Source: Streptomyces aureoverticillatus
GTDB taxonomy: Bacteria > Actinomycetota > Actinomycetes > Streptomycetales > Streptomycetaceae
Assembly: GCF_014649395.1 (NCBI RefSeq)
Contig: NZ_BMSY01000006.1
Coordinates: forward strand, 186,001 to 250,000
Direction of reading: 5' to 3'
DNA length: 64,000 bases
The position numbers and the translations under genes are program-made. The notes under the pieces are model-generated. The model saw nothing but the letters and a program-made list of their open reading frames with translations, did no database searches and had not been told where the DNA came from. This document shows, piece by piece, positions 1 to 7,525 of the stretch. Positions within the stretch are counted from its first letter, which is position 1. Each line of letters starts with the position of its first letter.

Positions 1-531
1 GGCCTGCGGCCCCGTCCCGAACACGAGCAGCCGCCGGACCTCCGGCACTGCGAGCCGCCGGATCGCCGCTCCGGACACGGCGGGCGTACGCAGCGAGGTG
101 AGGGCGATGCCGTCGAGCAGGGCCACGGGCTGGTGGGTCGCGCCGTCGAGCAGGAGGTAGAGGCCCTGGACGCGGGGGAGCCCGCGGGCGGGGTTGCCGG
201 GCGTCACGGTCGCCACCTTCACGCCCGCGTACGAAGCGGTCGACGAGGGCATGAGCAGGAGCTGACCGCCCGTCACACCGACGACGGAGCGCGCCGGTTC
301 GGCCTCCGGGTCGAGCCCGCCGCCGACGAGCGCGTCCTCGACGGCGTCGACGGCGGCACCCATCGGGACGAGCCGGGCGAGAGCGGCGGCGTCGAGGTGG
401 GGGAGCGGCGAGGGCGGGACGGAGGGAGCGGCCTCGGCGGCCGGGCCTTCAGGGTGCTGGCTTTCAGGGAGCTGGCCCTCGGTGTGCGGGGCGTCGGTGT
501 GCGGGGCGTCGGGGTGTGGGGTCATCGTCAT
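1..531 (-). CDS. Ornithine cyclodeaminase/mu-crystallin family protein (3' end off the window)
   Basis: The first 177 codons are present; the C-terminal part lies beyond the left edge. The readable part has an acidic, repetitive N-terminus (PHTDAPHT repeats, about residues 5-30, encoded by a 15-bp DNA repeat), then a region typical of the family (TPGNPARGLP, LLDGATHQPVALLDG, LTSLRTPAVSG) leading to the start of the Rossmann NAD(P) site (VFGTGPQA). Members use NAD(P)H to deaminate ornithine or reduce small imines and keto acids; substrate cannot be told here. The ATG at 531 is chosen because GAGG sits about 8 nt upstream; ATG 525 is the alternative. The gene reads away from the DHFR-like gene. 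Confidence 0.85.
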   Translation of the reverse strand, partial: MTMTPHPDAPHTDAPHTEGQLPESQHPEGPAAEAAPSVPPSPLPHLDAAALARLVPMGAAVDAVEDALVGGGLDPEAEPARSVVGVTGGQLLLMPSSTASYAGVKVATVTPGNPARGLPRVQGLYLLLDGATHQPVALLDGIALTSLRTPAVSGAAIRRLAVPEVRRLLVFGTGPQA

Positions 532-638
532 CCGGTGATCCTCACCGCAGGTGCCGTACCGAAACGCCGGGACCGCCCGGCCGTGCGCCGGACGGCCCCA
601 GGTGCCGCATCACCGGGCCGGGCCGCCCTGATACCCCG

Positions 639-1289
639 TCACTTCCGCCAGAACAGATGGTGCGTCACGCCGCTCGGGCTGGGCACGACCTCCAGGTGGA
701 ACCGGTCGAGCAACTCGTCGGGGGACTCCCAGAGCCGTAGCCCGGAGCCGAGCTTCACCGGTGCGACCGCCACATGCAGGGTGTCGACGAGGTCGGCGTC
801 GAGGAACTGCCGGATGGTCGTCACCCCGCCGCCGAGTCGGACGTCCTTGCCCCCTGCCGCCTCGCGCGCCTGCTCCAGGACCGTGGCCGGGTCGCCGTCG
901 ACGAAGTGGAACGTGGTGTCGGAGAGCGTGAACGAAGGGCGTTTGTGGTGGGTCATGACGAACACCGGGGTGTGGAAGGGGGGTTCGTCGCCCCACCAGC
1001 CGCGCCACTCGTGGTCGTGCCAGGGCCCGCGCTGGGGCCCGAACTTGTTGCGGCCCATGATCTCGGCGCCGATGTTGCGCGCGAAGTCCCGTGTGAAGTA
1101 GTCGTCGAGGCCCCGGCTTCCTCCGGGATCCGTGCGGTTGGGCCAGCTGGCCGTGGCGCCGGCCCAGGCGAACAGCCTCTCGGGGCGGGGGAGGCCGAAG
1201 GGCCTCTCAAGGCTCTGGTCCTCACCCGCGCCGGCAGCGATGCCGTCGCTCGAGACGTTGAAGTTCTGGACTCTCAGCAGCTGAACCAC
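639..1289 (-). CDS. Dihydrofolate reductase/RibD C-terminal family protein
   Basis: A 216-residue protein with the RibD_C/DHFR-like fold: VQLLRVQNFNVSSDG at the N-terminus, EIMGRNKFG in the middle, then VFVMTHHKRPSF and the NADPH-site segment DVRLGGGVTTIRQFL. Such proteins are stand-alone reductases of unknown substrate, common in actinomycetes and often beside TetR regulators. The start is GTG 1289, preceded by AGGAGG 5-6 nt upstream; the upstream hydrolase stops only 13 bp before it, so it is the third gene of a TetR-hydrolase-reductase operon. A true folate role is unlikely because folA genes are smaller. Confidence 0.85.
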   Translation of the reverse strand: MVQLLRVQNFNVSSDGIAAGAGEDQSLERPFGLPRPERLFAWAGATASWPNRTDPGGSRGLDDYFTRDFARNIGAEIMGRNKFGPQRGPWHDHEWRGWWGDEPPFHTPVFVMTHHKRPSFTLSDTTFHFVDGDPATVLEQAREAAGGKDVRLGGGVTTIRQFLDADLVDTLHVAVAPVKLGSGLRLWESPDELLDRFHLEVVPSPSGVTHHLFWRK

Positions 1290-1302
1290 GTGTTCCTCCT
1301 GC

Positions 1303-2160
1303 TCACTCGATCCCCTCCAGGAACGGGACGACCGCGTCGATGAAGCGGTCGTTCCGATCACCGACCACCATATGGCCCGCGTCGGCCACGTCGACGCGCC
1401 GAGCGTGGGGAACCCTGGCGCAGAACTGCTCGGCGATGTCGTCGCGTACGACGTCGCTGATCCCACCGCGGACGAGCAGGATCGGCGCCTCGGTGCGGCG
1501 CGCCGCGTCGAGGAGGCGGTCCGCCATGCCGGGCGGGTCCATCCGGTCCTCGAAGCTGTCCAGCATCCGGGGGTCCCAGTGCCAGACCCAGCGATCGCCG
1601 TGGCGTCGCAGGTTGTGCCGTATCCCGGCGGGGTCGTCCGGGCGCGGGCGGTGCGGGAGGTGGGCGGAGACCGCCGCGGCCGCTTCGTCGACGCCGGCGA
1701 ACCCGTCCGGCCTGCGGCGCATGAACTCGATGATCCGGCGGACCCCGCGGGGGTCGGGTCGGTGGGCGACGTCGACGAGTACCAGGGCGCGGATCGCCGC
1801 TCCGGGTGGCTCGCCGGCGGCGAGCAGCGAACTCAGGCCGCCGAGCGAGGCACCGACGAGCACCGGCCGTTCGCCGAGTTCGGCGACGAGCGCCCGGACG
1901 TCGTCGGCGAACAGGTCGAGGTCGTAGCGCCCGTCGGCCGACCACGCGCTGGTGCCGTGCCCGCGCAGGTCCGGGGCGACGACCCGCCACCCCAGGGCGG
2001 CCAGTCGAGGACCGGTCCGGGCCCAGGCGTGTCGCGTCTGGCCGCCGCCGTGCAGCAGGACGAGAGGCGGAGCGGACGCCTCGCCCCACACGTCCGCCGT
2101 GAGCAGGATCCCGTCGCGGCCCTCGAAGTGCCGGGGCTGTGGCAGCGCGCCGGCCGTCAT
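1303..2160 (-). CDS. Alpha/beta hydrolase
   Basis: A 285-residue cytoplasmic alpha/beta hydrolase with no signal peptide. It shows the oxyanion motif LLHGGG (36-41), strand-turn APDLRGHG (62-69), the nucleophile elbow GASLGG with Ser105, and the C-terminal catalytic His in DAGHMV. The cap region is short and the specificity unknown; esterase, lactonase or haloperoxidase-like roles are all possible. Its ATG overlaps the stop of the TetR gene by four bases (ATGA), which implies translational coupling, so the regulator probably controls its own operon. Confidence 0.88.
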   Translation of the reverse strand: MTAGALPQPRHFEGRDGILLTADVWGEASAPPLVLLHGGGQTRHAWARTGPRLAALGWRVVAPDLRGHGTSAWSADGRYDLDLFADDVRALVAELGERPVLVGASLGGLSSLLAAGEPPGAAIRALVLVDVAHRPDPRGVRRIIEFMRRRPDGFAGVDEAAAAVSAHLPHRPRPDDPAGIRHNLRRHGDRWVWHWDPRMLDSFEDRMDPPGMADRLLDAARRTEAPILLVRGGISDVVRDDIAEQFCARVPHARRVDVADAGHMVVGDRNDRFIDAVVPFLEGIE

Positions 2161-2780
2161 GCCGTGCCTCGGCTCCGCAGCGGTGCCAGCAGCCGGTCGC
2201 GGTGGGGATCCGCGGCCGCCGCGGCGAGGGCGACGTCCAGCGAGAACAGAGCCCGCGCGAGGAACCGGTCGTCGTCGATCAGGGCGGCGACCCACTGATG
2301 CAGCGCGCCCACGCACGAGGTGCCGACCACCGAGGCCAACGCGCCGGTGTCGACGTCGGCGCGCAGGAGGCCCTGCTTCTGCGCGTCCGCCAACGCCTGG
2401 CGGAGCTGGGTGAGCGGACTGCGGTGGAGCACGAGGCCGCTCTCCTCCCACTCCCGCACCATGCGCCGCGAGACGACCGGGTCGCCCACGAACAGCTGGA
2501 CGGTCGACCGGACGACGTCCCGCGGATCCGAGGCGCCCAACACCGCCAGGCGGCGCTCGAGTTCGTCCATGAACCCGGCGGCGAGCGCCTCCCAGATCTT
2601 GTCGCGCGGCCCGATCAGGTTGTACACGGTGGCCGGGGCGACCTCCGCCCGCTCGGCGATCCGCTCGGTACTGAGCACCGACTCCGGGTTCTCCCGCAGG
2701 AGTTCGCGCGCCGCGTCGAGGATCCGGATCCGCCGCCGGGCCTTGTGCTGCTCACGCAGCCCCCGTTCGACCGCAGGCAT
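2157..2780 (-). CDS. TetR/AcrR family transcriptional regulator
   Basis: A 207-residue regulator beginning at ATG 2780. The N-terminal helix-turn-helix occupies about residues 15-60 (RILDAARELL, STERIAERAEVAPATVYN); the rest is the helical ligand-binding and dimer domain. It is the first gene of a three-gene operon with a hydrolase and a DHFR-like reductase, so it probably represses a small detoxification or catabolic unit. Just upstream, the hexamer TTAGAG occurs twice, 18 bp apart (2804 and 2822), in an AT-rich stretch that may be its operator. The longer reading frame upstream runs into low-complexity Gly/Ala codons and is not believed. Confidence 0.9.
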   Translation of the reverse strand: MPAVERGLREQHKARRRIRILDAARELLRENPESVLSTERIAERAEVAPATVYNLIGPRDKIWEALAAGFMDELERRLAVLGASDPRDVVRSTVQLFVGDPVVSRRMVREWEESGLVLHRSPLTQLRQALADAQKQGLLRADVDTGALASVVGTSCVGALHQWVAALIDDDRFLARALFSLDVALAAAAADPHRDRLLAPLRSRGTA

Positions 2781-2803
2781 ACGCGCACACCCTTCCCCAG
2801 AAG

Positions 2804-2827
2804 TTAGAGAGGGTTCCAAATTTAGAG
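2804..2827. promoter_or_regulatory. Candidate TetR operator/promoter region
   Basis: TTAGAG at 2804-2809 and again at 2822-2827 flank an AT-rich core containing AAATTT, 24 bp upstream of the TetR start. In this GC-rich surrounding the short AT patch stands out and is where promoter and autoregulatory site would be expected. No dyad as clean as those of other TetR sites in this window is present, so the assignment is tentative. Confidence 0.35.
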
Positions 2828-2880
2828 GCTCCTCCGGATTTCGCAAGCCCCTGGCGCCCGCGGCGGGCGGGTGTCGTCGC

Positions 2881-2928
2881 CCGACCGCGCCGCCGACCGC
2901 GCCGCCGGCCGCGCCGCCGACCGCACCG
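2881..2928. repeat. Four tandem copies of a 12-bp unit
   Basis: CCGACCGCGCCG is repeated four times head to tail (2881, 2893, 2905, 2917) with one substitution in each of the last two copies. It lies in the non-coding stretch between the TetR promoter and the end of the small secreted-protein gene. Frames through it give only Ala/Arg/Asp repeats, and I see no gene there. Confidence 0.85.
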
Positions 2929-3017
2929 CGTCCCGCTCGCCGAGCCGAACGCGGCCGGCGAGCGGGACTGGTCACGCGAGTGACCCTGGATCACTCACCG
3001 ACCGCGGAACTGCGATG

Positions 3018-3293
3018 TCAGTACCAGACATACAGATAGATCGGCAGGACCGCTCCGGGCAGCCCCATCTCACACTTGTAGGGGAGGCCCGTGGCCTTTC
3101 CGGCGGCCTCGCACTGCGAGGGCTGGTTGTAGTACGTGCTGTGGTAATGCCAAGAGGCCGCCGCGGCCTTCGTGTCATTGGCCGAGACCGTCGCCGATCG
3201 CGTGGATTCGGCCGCCTGGGCGGGCACGGCTGCGATGCCGAGGGCGACCGCGCCCCCGAGGGCCAGGCTTGCGACTGCATGACGCATGCGCAT
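3018..3293 (-). CDS. Small secreted protein of unknown function
   Basis: A 91-residue protein with a textbook Sec signal peptide: basic MRMRH, hydrophobic core to about residue 22, and AQA cleavage site near 28. The mature part is about 62 residues, rich in Ala, Ser and Tyr, with two Cys (in QCEAAG and YKCEMG) that could form one disulfide, and an aromatic C-terminus YLYVWY. I do not recognise the family. ATG 3293 is chosen because GGGAGA lies 6 nt upstream; ATG 3287 is possible. It is monocistronic and divergent from the TTA-containing membrane protein gene, separated by 361 bp. Confidence 0.75.
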   Translation of the reverse strand: MRMRHAVASLALGGAVALGIAAVPAQAAESTRSATVSANDTKAAAASWHYHSTYYNQPSQCEAAGKATGLPYKCEMGLPGAVLPIYLYVWY

Positions 3294-3654
3294 GTGGTTC
3301 TCCCGTTCTGATCATGATCCGGTCATGGTCCCGTCAAATCGGCGGCGCAATGCGCGCCGGTCGATCCGTCCGTCTGCGGGACTTTTCCCTTGCTAGCACG
3401 GTGAGTTGACGCACCAATAGATCCACTGGAATGCGCGCCACCGCCGACGCCCTTTCATCGCCCCAATCGCCGCTCATTGGTTTAAGGGCAATTCAATGGG
3501 TGTGAAAGGGGATTGTCCCGTCAGCGAGACAAATTCCGTACGACCGAGCCGAGTTCATCGCGTACGCGCGGATGCAGGAGGCTTGTCCGAAGCGGCACCG
3601 TTCGGGGTGCCCCGGGCGCTTCGTCCGCTGATCAAGCCGCTAGCCTCCGTACGC
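3294..3654. other. Divergent intergenic region
   Basis: This 361-bp stretch separates the secreted-protein gene (reading left) from the membrane-protein gene (reading right). It is less GC-rich than the surroundings. A reading frame joins the membrane protein from 3496, but its codons look non-coding and the last 14 bp carry a leaderless-type TAGCCT. I see no small gene or structured RNA. Confidence 0.5.
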
Positions 3655-4389
3655 ATGACCGATTCTCAAACTCACGACCGGCTCGCGGGTGACCTCGCGA
3701 GACCGCCGGCCCGCCGCGTCCTGCGGCTCGCCGCGGGCGCCACCGCGGCCTTACTCGTCGCCGACCTCGGCACGCGCGCCTACAACCGGTACCACGCCAT
3801 CCCGGGCGTCCGCCGGTTCGTGAACGTCGATGTCGAGGCCAACCTGGCCACTTGGTGGAACAGCACGCTGCTGCTGGCCGTGGCGGGCGTGGCGCTGACC
3901 GCCGCGCTGCTCAGCGGGCCCGGCGCGCGCCCCGGGAGGCTGTCCTGGCTGGGGCTCGTCGCCGCGACCGGGCTGCTCAGCATCGACGAGACGGCCGCGT
4001 TGCACGAACGCCTCGGCGAGGTCGGCAAGTCGTGGAAGGAGTGGGCCGGGGGCGCGCTGCCCACGCACGCCTGGGTACTGCCCGGCGCGCTGCTCGCGGC
4101 GGTGGGCACCGTGTGCGCGGTGCTGTGGGCGCGGAAGCTCCCGCGTGACCTGCGGAAGGGGCTGCTCGCCGCACTGGGGGTGTATCTGGGCGGGGCGCTG
4201 CTGACCGAGGCGTTCAACGGCTGGGCGCTCGAGCACGGCCACAGCACCGTGCTCATGCTGGGAACGCTCGTGGAGGAGGGCCTGGAGATGAGCGGCTGCC
4301 TCGTCGCCCTCGCCGTCCTCGGCCGGTACGTGGTGCTGGAGCACGACCCGGCGTCCGGGCGCGCGGCGGTCCGGCTGCGGGACGGCTAG
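3655..4389 (+). CDS. Multi-pass membrane protein of unknown function with a TTA codon
   Basis: A 244-residue protein with about six predicted membrane segments (near 25-42, 66-85, 93-112, 139-160, 170-190, 205-225). Two acidic motifs inside or near membrane segments stand out: SIDETAALHERLGE and LVEEGLEMSGC, whose His/Glu spacing could bind metal, though this is inference. Codon 33 (3751-3753) is TTA, the rare Leu codon read by the bldA tRNA, so translation is probably tied to development. ATG 3655 is preferred: TAGCCT ends 8 nt before it, as in leaderless genes here, and no Shine-Dalgarno is seen. I do not recognise a named family. Confidence 0.7.
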   Translation: MTDSQTHDRLAGDLARPPARRVLRLAAGATAALLVADLGTRAYNRYHAIPGVRRFVNVDVEANLATWWNSTLLLAVAGVALTAALLSGPGARPGRLSWLGLVAATGLLSIDETAALHERLGEVGKSWKEWAGGALPTHAWVLPGALLAAVGTVCAVLWARKLPRDLRKGLLAALGVYLGGALLTEAFNGWALEHGHSTVLMLGTLVEEGLEMSGCLVALAVLGRYVVLEHDPASGRAAVRLRDG

Positions 4390-4504
4390 GGCTCGTCCGG
4401 TGCCTCGGCGAGCGGGGCGCTCACCGAGCGGACGCCGCCCATGGGGGGAGGCGGCCACCGCGGCCGCGATGTCCAAGGCTTCCTCCGGTTCAGCCGGCGG
4501 AGTT

Positions 4505-4536
4505 CGATGCTCCGTCCCCTCGCGGACGGAGCATCG
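4505..4536. terminator. Bidirectional hairpin terminator
   Basis: A perfect 13-bp stem, CGATGCTCCGTCC (4505-4517) pairing with 4524-4536 across a 6-nt loop. It lies between convergent genes (membrane protein ending 4389, beta-propeller protein ending 4601), where a shared factor-independent terminator is expected. Confidence 0.75.
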
Positions 4537-4543
4537 TTCGTCG

Positions 4544-4616
4544 TCATCTCAGCCGAACCGCAGGGTCCTTCATCTCAGCCGAACCGCAAGGCTCGTCATC
4601 TCAGCCGAACCGCAGG
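4544..4616. repeat. 26-bp tandem repeat copying the 3' end of the adjacent gene
   Basis: The element containing TCAGCCGAACCGCA recurs at an exact 26-bp period, starting at 4544, 4570 and 4596. The third copy includes the stop codon and last codons of the beta-propeller gene on the minus strand; the first two lie just downstream of that stop. It looks like slipped-strand duplication of the gene end. Units after the first 19 bases diverge slightly. Confidence 0.85.
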
Positions 4617-5710
4617 ATGCGCGGGGCGAAGGTGCCCTCGGGACCGCCGGCCCTGCCGACCGACCACACCGTCTCCGTGCCCGGCACGGGTGCCAGGTGC
4701 AGCCGCGAGGAGTCACCCTCCCCGGCCACGGCCGGTTCGCTGTACTCCGCGAACGACTTGCCGTTCCAGGCAAGGAAGTCCGGCCCGGGGATCAACGGCG
4801 GCGAGCTGCCCGGCGGGCCCCACTTCTGCGAGCGGGCCACCGCGACCCAGCCCAACTCACCGGACGGGGTGGGCGCCAGAGAGGTGATCCCGCCGAAGTC
4901 GGTGGGCATGGTCACCCGGCTCCACGCCGTCCCGTCGAAGCGGACCAGCAGGGGCGGAATCGGCTTGCCGACCGGGCCGCCGACGAACCCGGCCGTGCCA
5001 CCCGCCCACACCTCCGTCGGCGAGACCGCCAGCACACTGCCCACCGCCGACCGCGGGAAGCCGTCCACGATCGTCTGCTCCCACGCCTTCCCGTCCCAGT
5101 GCGACACGGCCGCGCCGTTGACGGCGGCGCCCGCGGCCCAGACGTCGTCGGCCGCCTTGATGTGCAGGCCGTACACGGCTCCCGGCGGCGCCGGCACGTC
5201 CTGCCAGCCGCGCCCGTCCCGGCGCAGCAACACCTGCGCGCCGTCCCGCGAACCGACCAGCCAGATCTCACCGCCGCCGGCGACGACCTTGGTCAGCGCG
5301 ACACCGCGCGGCGGCCGGCTCTCGTCCCAGGAGTTGCCGTCGAAACGGAGCAGCCGGGCGCCGCCCGCCGAGTCGCGGCCGACCGCCCACACCGTGGTCG
5401 GCGAGGTCCCGGCGATGGACAGCAACTCTCCCTGCCAGCCGATCCCGGACAGACTCTGGCGGTGCCACGCGGTTCCGTCCCACCGCAGCACCAGCGGGAA
5501 GCCCGGCGCCTCGCGACCGACGGCATCGGCGCCCACCGCCCACGCCCGGTCGGGCCCGAACGCCACGGCGTCGGCCAGCCCGGCCTGCGGGCGTACCTGC
5601 GCCGGGACCGGAACGTGCTGCCAGGACCGGGTCTCCGCGGCGGCCGCGGCCATGACGGTCACGAAGGCCATGGCGACGGCGAGGGCCGCGACGAGCAGTC
5701 TTCGTGCCAT
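4601..5710 (-). CDS. Secreted beta-propeller-like repeat protein (second of a tandem pair)
   Basis: A 369-residue protein with a Sec signal peptide (MARRLLVAALAVAMAF, cleavage near AAAAAE 25). The mature chain consists of repeated blades of the form AWAVG...PLVLRWDGTAWHR, LLRFDGNSWDE, VSHWDGKAWEQ and LLVRFDGTAWSR, each strand pair ending in W-D-G-x-x-W. This resembles bacterial Kelch/sialidase-like propellers; no catalytic residues are evident, so binding is likelier than hydrolysis. GGGAGG precedes ATG 5710 and overlaps the end of the upstream paralogue, which stops 2 bp away, so the two form an operon. The last codons are duplicated downstream as a 26-bp repeat. Confidence 0.8.
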   Translation of the reverse strand: MARRLLVAALAVAMAFVTVMAAAAAETRSWQHVPVPAQVRPQAGLADAVAFGPDRAWAVGADAVGREAPGFPLVLRWDGTAWHRQSLSGIGWQGELLSIAGTSPTTVWAVGRDSAGGARLLRFDGNSWDESRPPRGVALTKVVAGGGEIWLVGSRDGAQVLLRRDGRGWQDVPAPPGAVYGLHIKAADDVWAAGAAVNGAAVSHWDGKAWEQTIVDGFPRSAVGSVLAVSPTEVWAGGTAGFVGGPVGKPIPPLLVRFDGTAWSRVTMPTDFGGITSLAPTPSGELGWVAVARSQKWGPPGSSPPLIPGPDFLAWNGKSFAEYSEPAVAGEGDSSRLHLAPVPGTETVWSVGRAGGPEGTFAPRILRFG

Positions 5711-5712
5711 GG

Positions 5713-6789
5713 TCAGCCTCCCAGCCGCTCGCTCATCAGGTTCGGCTTCGAGCCGTAGATCTCGACGGTCCCGAAGGACAGCAGCGAGAACCCGGCCCTC
5801 GCCAGCGCACGCGGTTTGACGTCGATCGCGTCTCTGCGCTCCGGTCCGTAGGAGAACGTGGTGCGCGGGCCGTCCACCCGTGCGTACTTCGACTGGAACG
5901 CGCGGTCGCTGCGCACCGGCAGCCACAGCGCGCCGTCCGGGCCGCGCACCATGGCCTCGGTGTAGGTGTCGCCCAGCGGTGGGTAGGTGGTGCGCCAGGC
6001 GTGCCCGTTCCAGGTCATCAGGTAGGTGCGGGCCACACCGTCGGTGTACTGGCTGCCGCCGATCGTGACCCGTCCCGACCGCTCGGGCAGGATCGTGTGC
6101 ACGTTGCTGTTCGGCGGCAGCGACACCTTCGCGTCCCGCCACGCCGTGCCGTCCCAGCGCAGGACGGCGGTCCCGGTGCTGGTGTCCGCCCAGGCCCAGG
6201 CGTCGGTGGGGGTACGCGCGGCGATCCCCATCACGTACAGCACACCGTCCGGAGCGGACTGTGCGGTCCAGCCGGAACCGTCGTAGTGCCACACCTTCAG
6301 CCCGGTGTCGTCCTCACCGACCACCCACGCGGCACCCGCCACCGCCGTGAAGTCCTGGTAGATCCGCAGCTTCTGCGGCAGCGGCACGGCACTCCAGCTC
6401 CCTGCCGCCGACCGGCGCAGGATCTCCCCCTGCCCCGCGCGGCTGTGGAAGATCCACGCTTCCTCACCGACGAACCGCACCTTGCCGAGCGAGCCCGGCT
6501 CACCCGCGCCGGGGAAGGTCGTGTCCCGGCTCCACGCCGTGCCGTCCCACCGGTACAGCATCGGCCGCGGACCGTCGGCGGCCTGCTCGTATCCGGTCGC
6601 CCACGCCTCGCCCGGCCCGCGGGCAGCGAGATCGGACACGATCACCGGCGGGGCCGCCGCCGGCACCGGCAGCGCCGACCAACTCGGCTTCGCAGCCGGG
6701 GCCGAGGCCGGCGTCACGGCCGCGGCCGGCGACATCGCCGCGGCACACGCGACCACAAGGCAGACAAGGACCGCACGGAGACCGTTCAC
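5713..6789 (-). CDS. Secreted beta-propeller-like repeat protein (first of a tandem pair)
   Basis: Paralogue of the following gene: signal peptide (VNGLRAVLVCLVVACAAAM, cleavage near PAAAVT), then blades with the same hallmark, e.g. MLYRWDGTAWSR, KVWHYDGSGWTA, VLRWDGTAWRD, LMTWNGHAWRT. About 358 residues if translation begins at GTG 6789, which has GGGGGG 4 nt upstream; ATG 6822 would add 11 residues. Blade motifs are more degenerate than in the partner and the C-terminus (YGPERRDAIDVKPRAL onward) differs. The pair probably arose by tandem duplication and may form a complex. Function unknown. Confidence 0.77.
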   Translation of the reverse strand: MNGLRAVLVCLVVACAAAMSPAAAVTPASAPAAKPSWSALPVPAAAPPVIVSDLAARGPGEAWATGYEQAADGPRPMLYRWDGTAWSRDTTFPGAGEPGSLGKVRFVGEEAWIFHSRAGQGEILRRSAAGSWSAVPLPQKLRIYQDFTAVAGAAWVVGEDDTGLKVWHYDGSGWTAQSAPDGVLYVMGIAARTPTDAWAWADTSTGTAVLRWDGTAWRDAKVSLPPNSNVHTILPERSGRVTIGGSQYTDGVARTYLMTWNGHAWRTTYPPLGDTYTEAMVRGPDGALWLPVRSDRAFQSKYARVDGPRTTFSYGPERRDAIDVKPRALARAGFSLLSFGTVEIYGSKPNLMSERLGG

Positions 6790-7095
6790 GAGACCCCCCA
6801 GGGCGCGAAGGCCGCACAGCATATTGGCATGCACACGCCTCTGAATAGGCGTCATCAGGCCGATCGCCTGCTCAGTCCGACGCGCGGCCGGTCTGGTCTC
6901 GGAGCGTCTCCAAAGCGCTCGAAGACCTGACTTTGACGCTGAAACAGGCATACATGTTTAAATGCATGCTTCATGCAGTTAGGTCTGCAAAGAAGCCTAT
7001 TGTTTACATCGTCCCTTGTGTGGTGGTCCGCACATCCTCACGCAAGGCGGACAGGCGCACCGCCCGACTGGGCGGCTGCGCGGGGGGAATGAGCA
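6790..7095. other. AT-rich non-coding stretch at a probable island boundary
   Basis: Between the propeller gene and the toxin module lie 306 bp without a gene. Around 6940-7015 the DNA becomes strikingly AT-rich for this chromosome (ACATGTTTAAATGCATG, TATTGTTTACATCG) and contains several short ATGCAT-like palindromes. The base shift continues into the barstar gene, which suggests the left edge of transferred DNA. I find no integrase, direct repeat pair or tRNA end. Confidence 0.5.
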
Positions 7096-7149
7096 GTGAA
7101 GATCGCGTTCCTGATCAACAATGCCTACGGCATCGGCGGAACGATCCGT
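7096..7149 (+). pseudogene. 5' remnant of a family-4-type glycosyltransferase gene
   Basis: GTG 7096, with GGGGGG about 8 nt upstream, opens a frame reading MKIAFLINNAYGIGGTIR. That is the hallmark beginning of streptomycete glycosyltransferases of the GT4/GT-B type (first beta strand and Gly-rich loop). After about 7149 the similarity ceases and the frame becomes meaningless Arg/Pro-rich sequence, while another frame carries the toxin-like domain. The native start and ribosome site remain but the body is gone, so this is a truncated gene fragment. Recognition of the family is from memory of its N-terminus. Confidence 0.6.
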
Positions 7150-7513
7150 GCTCAACGGCTTTCTGGCCCGCGACGGCCGGCGACGATATCTGCGAATAGG
7201 CCAGGAACACCTCAGCCTGGACGCCCACAACCCCACGCTGAGGCAGCATCAGAACGAAGCGGTCGCGGGTTTGGCCTACGACGACGTGAAGGCGGGCCGG
7301 ATTCCTTCGCACGACACCTACAAAGGCCGCGAGCATTCCTGGTGGAAGGGTGCCAAGGAGTATCGGGTGCCCGGCAGGCCGGACTCCGACAGGATCCTGG
7401 TGAAGGAGTTGCCGAACGGCGTCAAGGCATACGGCTGGACGTCCACGCATTACACGAAGATTCAACGCTTCAGTGGACCACACTTCCCTGACTCGGGATG
7501 GAACAAGAAGTAG
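7121..7513 (+). CDS. N-terminally truncated toxin domain, probable barnase/RNase Sa-like ribonuclease
   Basis: The frame encodes 130 residues from the first ATG, but that ATG lies inside the glycosyltransferase remnant, lacks a ribosome site, and a stop at 7097 closes the frame upstream, so the natural start and any delivery domain are missing. The C-terminal half matches the microbial RNase active-site layout: general base Glu80 in KEYRVPG, Arg86 and Arg91 in GRPDSDRIL, and general acid His110 in STHYTKI, comparable to EYTV...R...RI...DHY of RNase Sa/barnase. A barstar-domain protein follows immediately, which strongly supports an RNase target. It looks like a displaced polymorphic-toxin cassette. 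Other toxin folds cannot be excluded. Confidence 0.55.
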   Translation: MPTASAERSVLNGFLARDGRRRYLRIGQEHLSLDAHNPTLRQHQNEAVAGLAYDDVKAGRIPSHDTYKGREHSWWKGAKEYRVPGRPDSDRILVKELPNGVKAYGWTSTHYTKIQRFSGPHFPDSGWNKK

Positions 7514-7525
7514 CGTTGTAGGTCG

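Noticed and set aside
133-1101. Plus-strand open frame over the cyclodeaminase and DHFR-like genes
   Set aside because: Composition is low-complexity and both minus-strand genes have family motifs.
2871-3311. Plus-strand protein with Ala-Asp-Arg repeats
   Set aside because: Its start is within the 12-bp DNA repeat and it lies antisense to the secreted protein, which has a proper signal peptide.
3496-3654. N-terminal extension of the TTA-containing membrane protein
   Set aside because: No ribosome site, non-coding codon use and a leaderless promoter signal just before ATG 3655.
4544-4616. CRISPR-like array
   Set aside because: Only three units with 5-7 nt between them, overlapping a gene end, and no cas genes; it is a simple tandem repeat. 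The 122-bp repeats at 41.5 kb are likewise not CRISPR.
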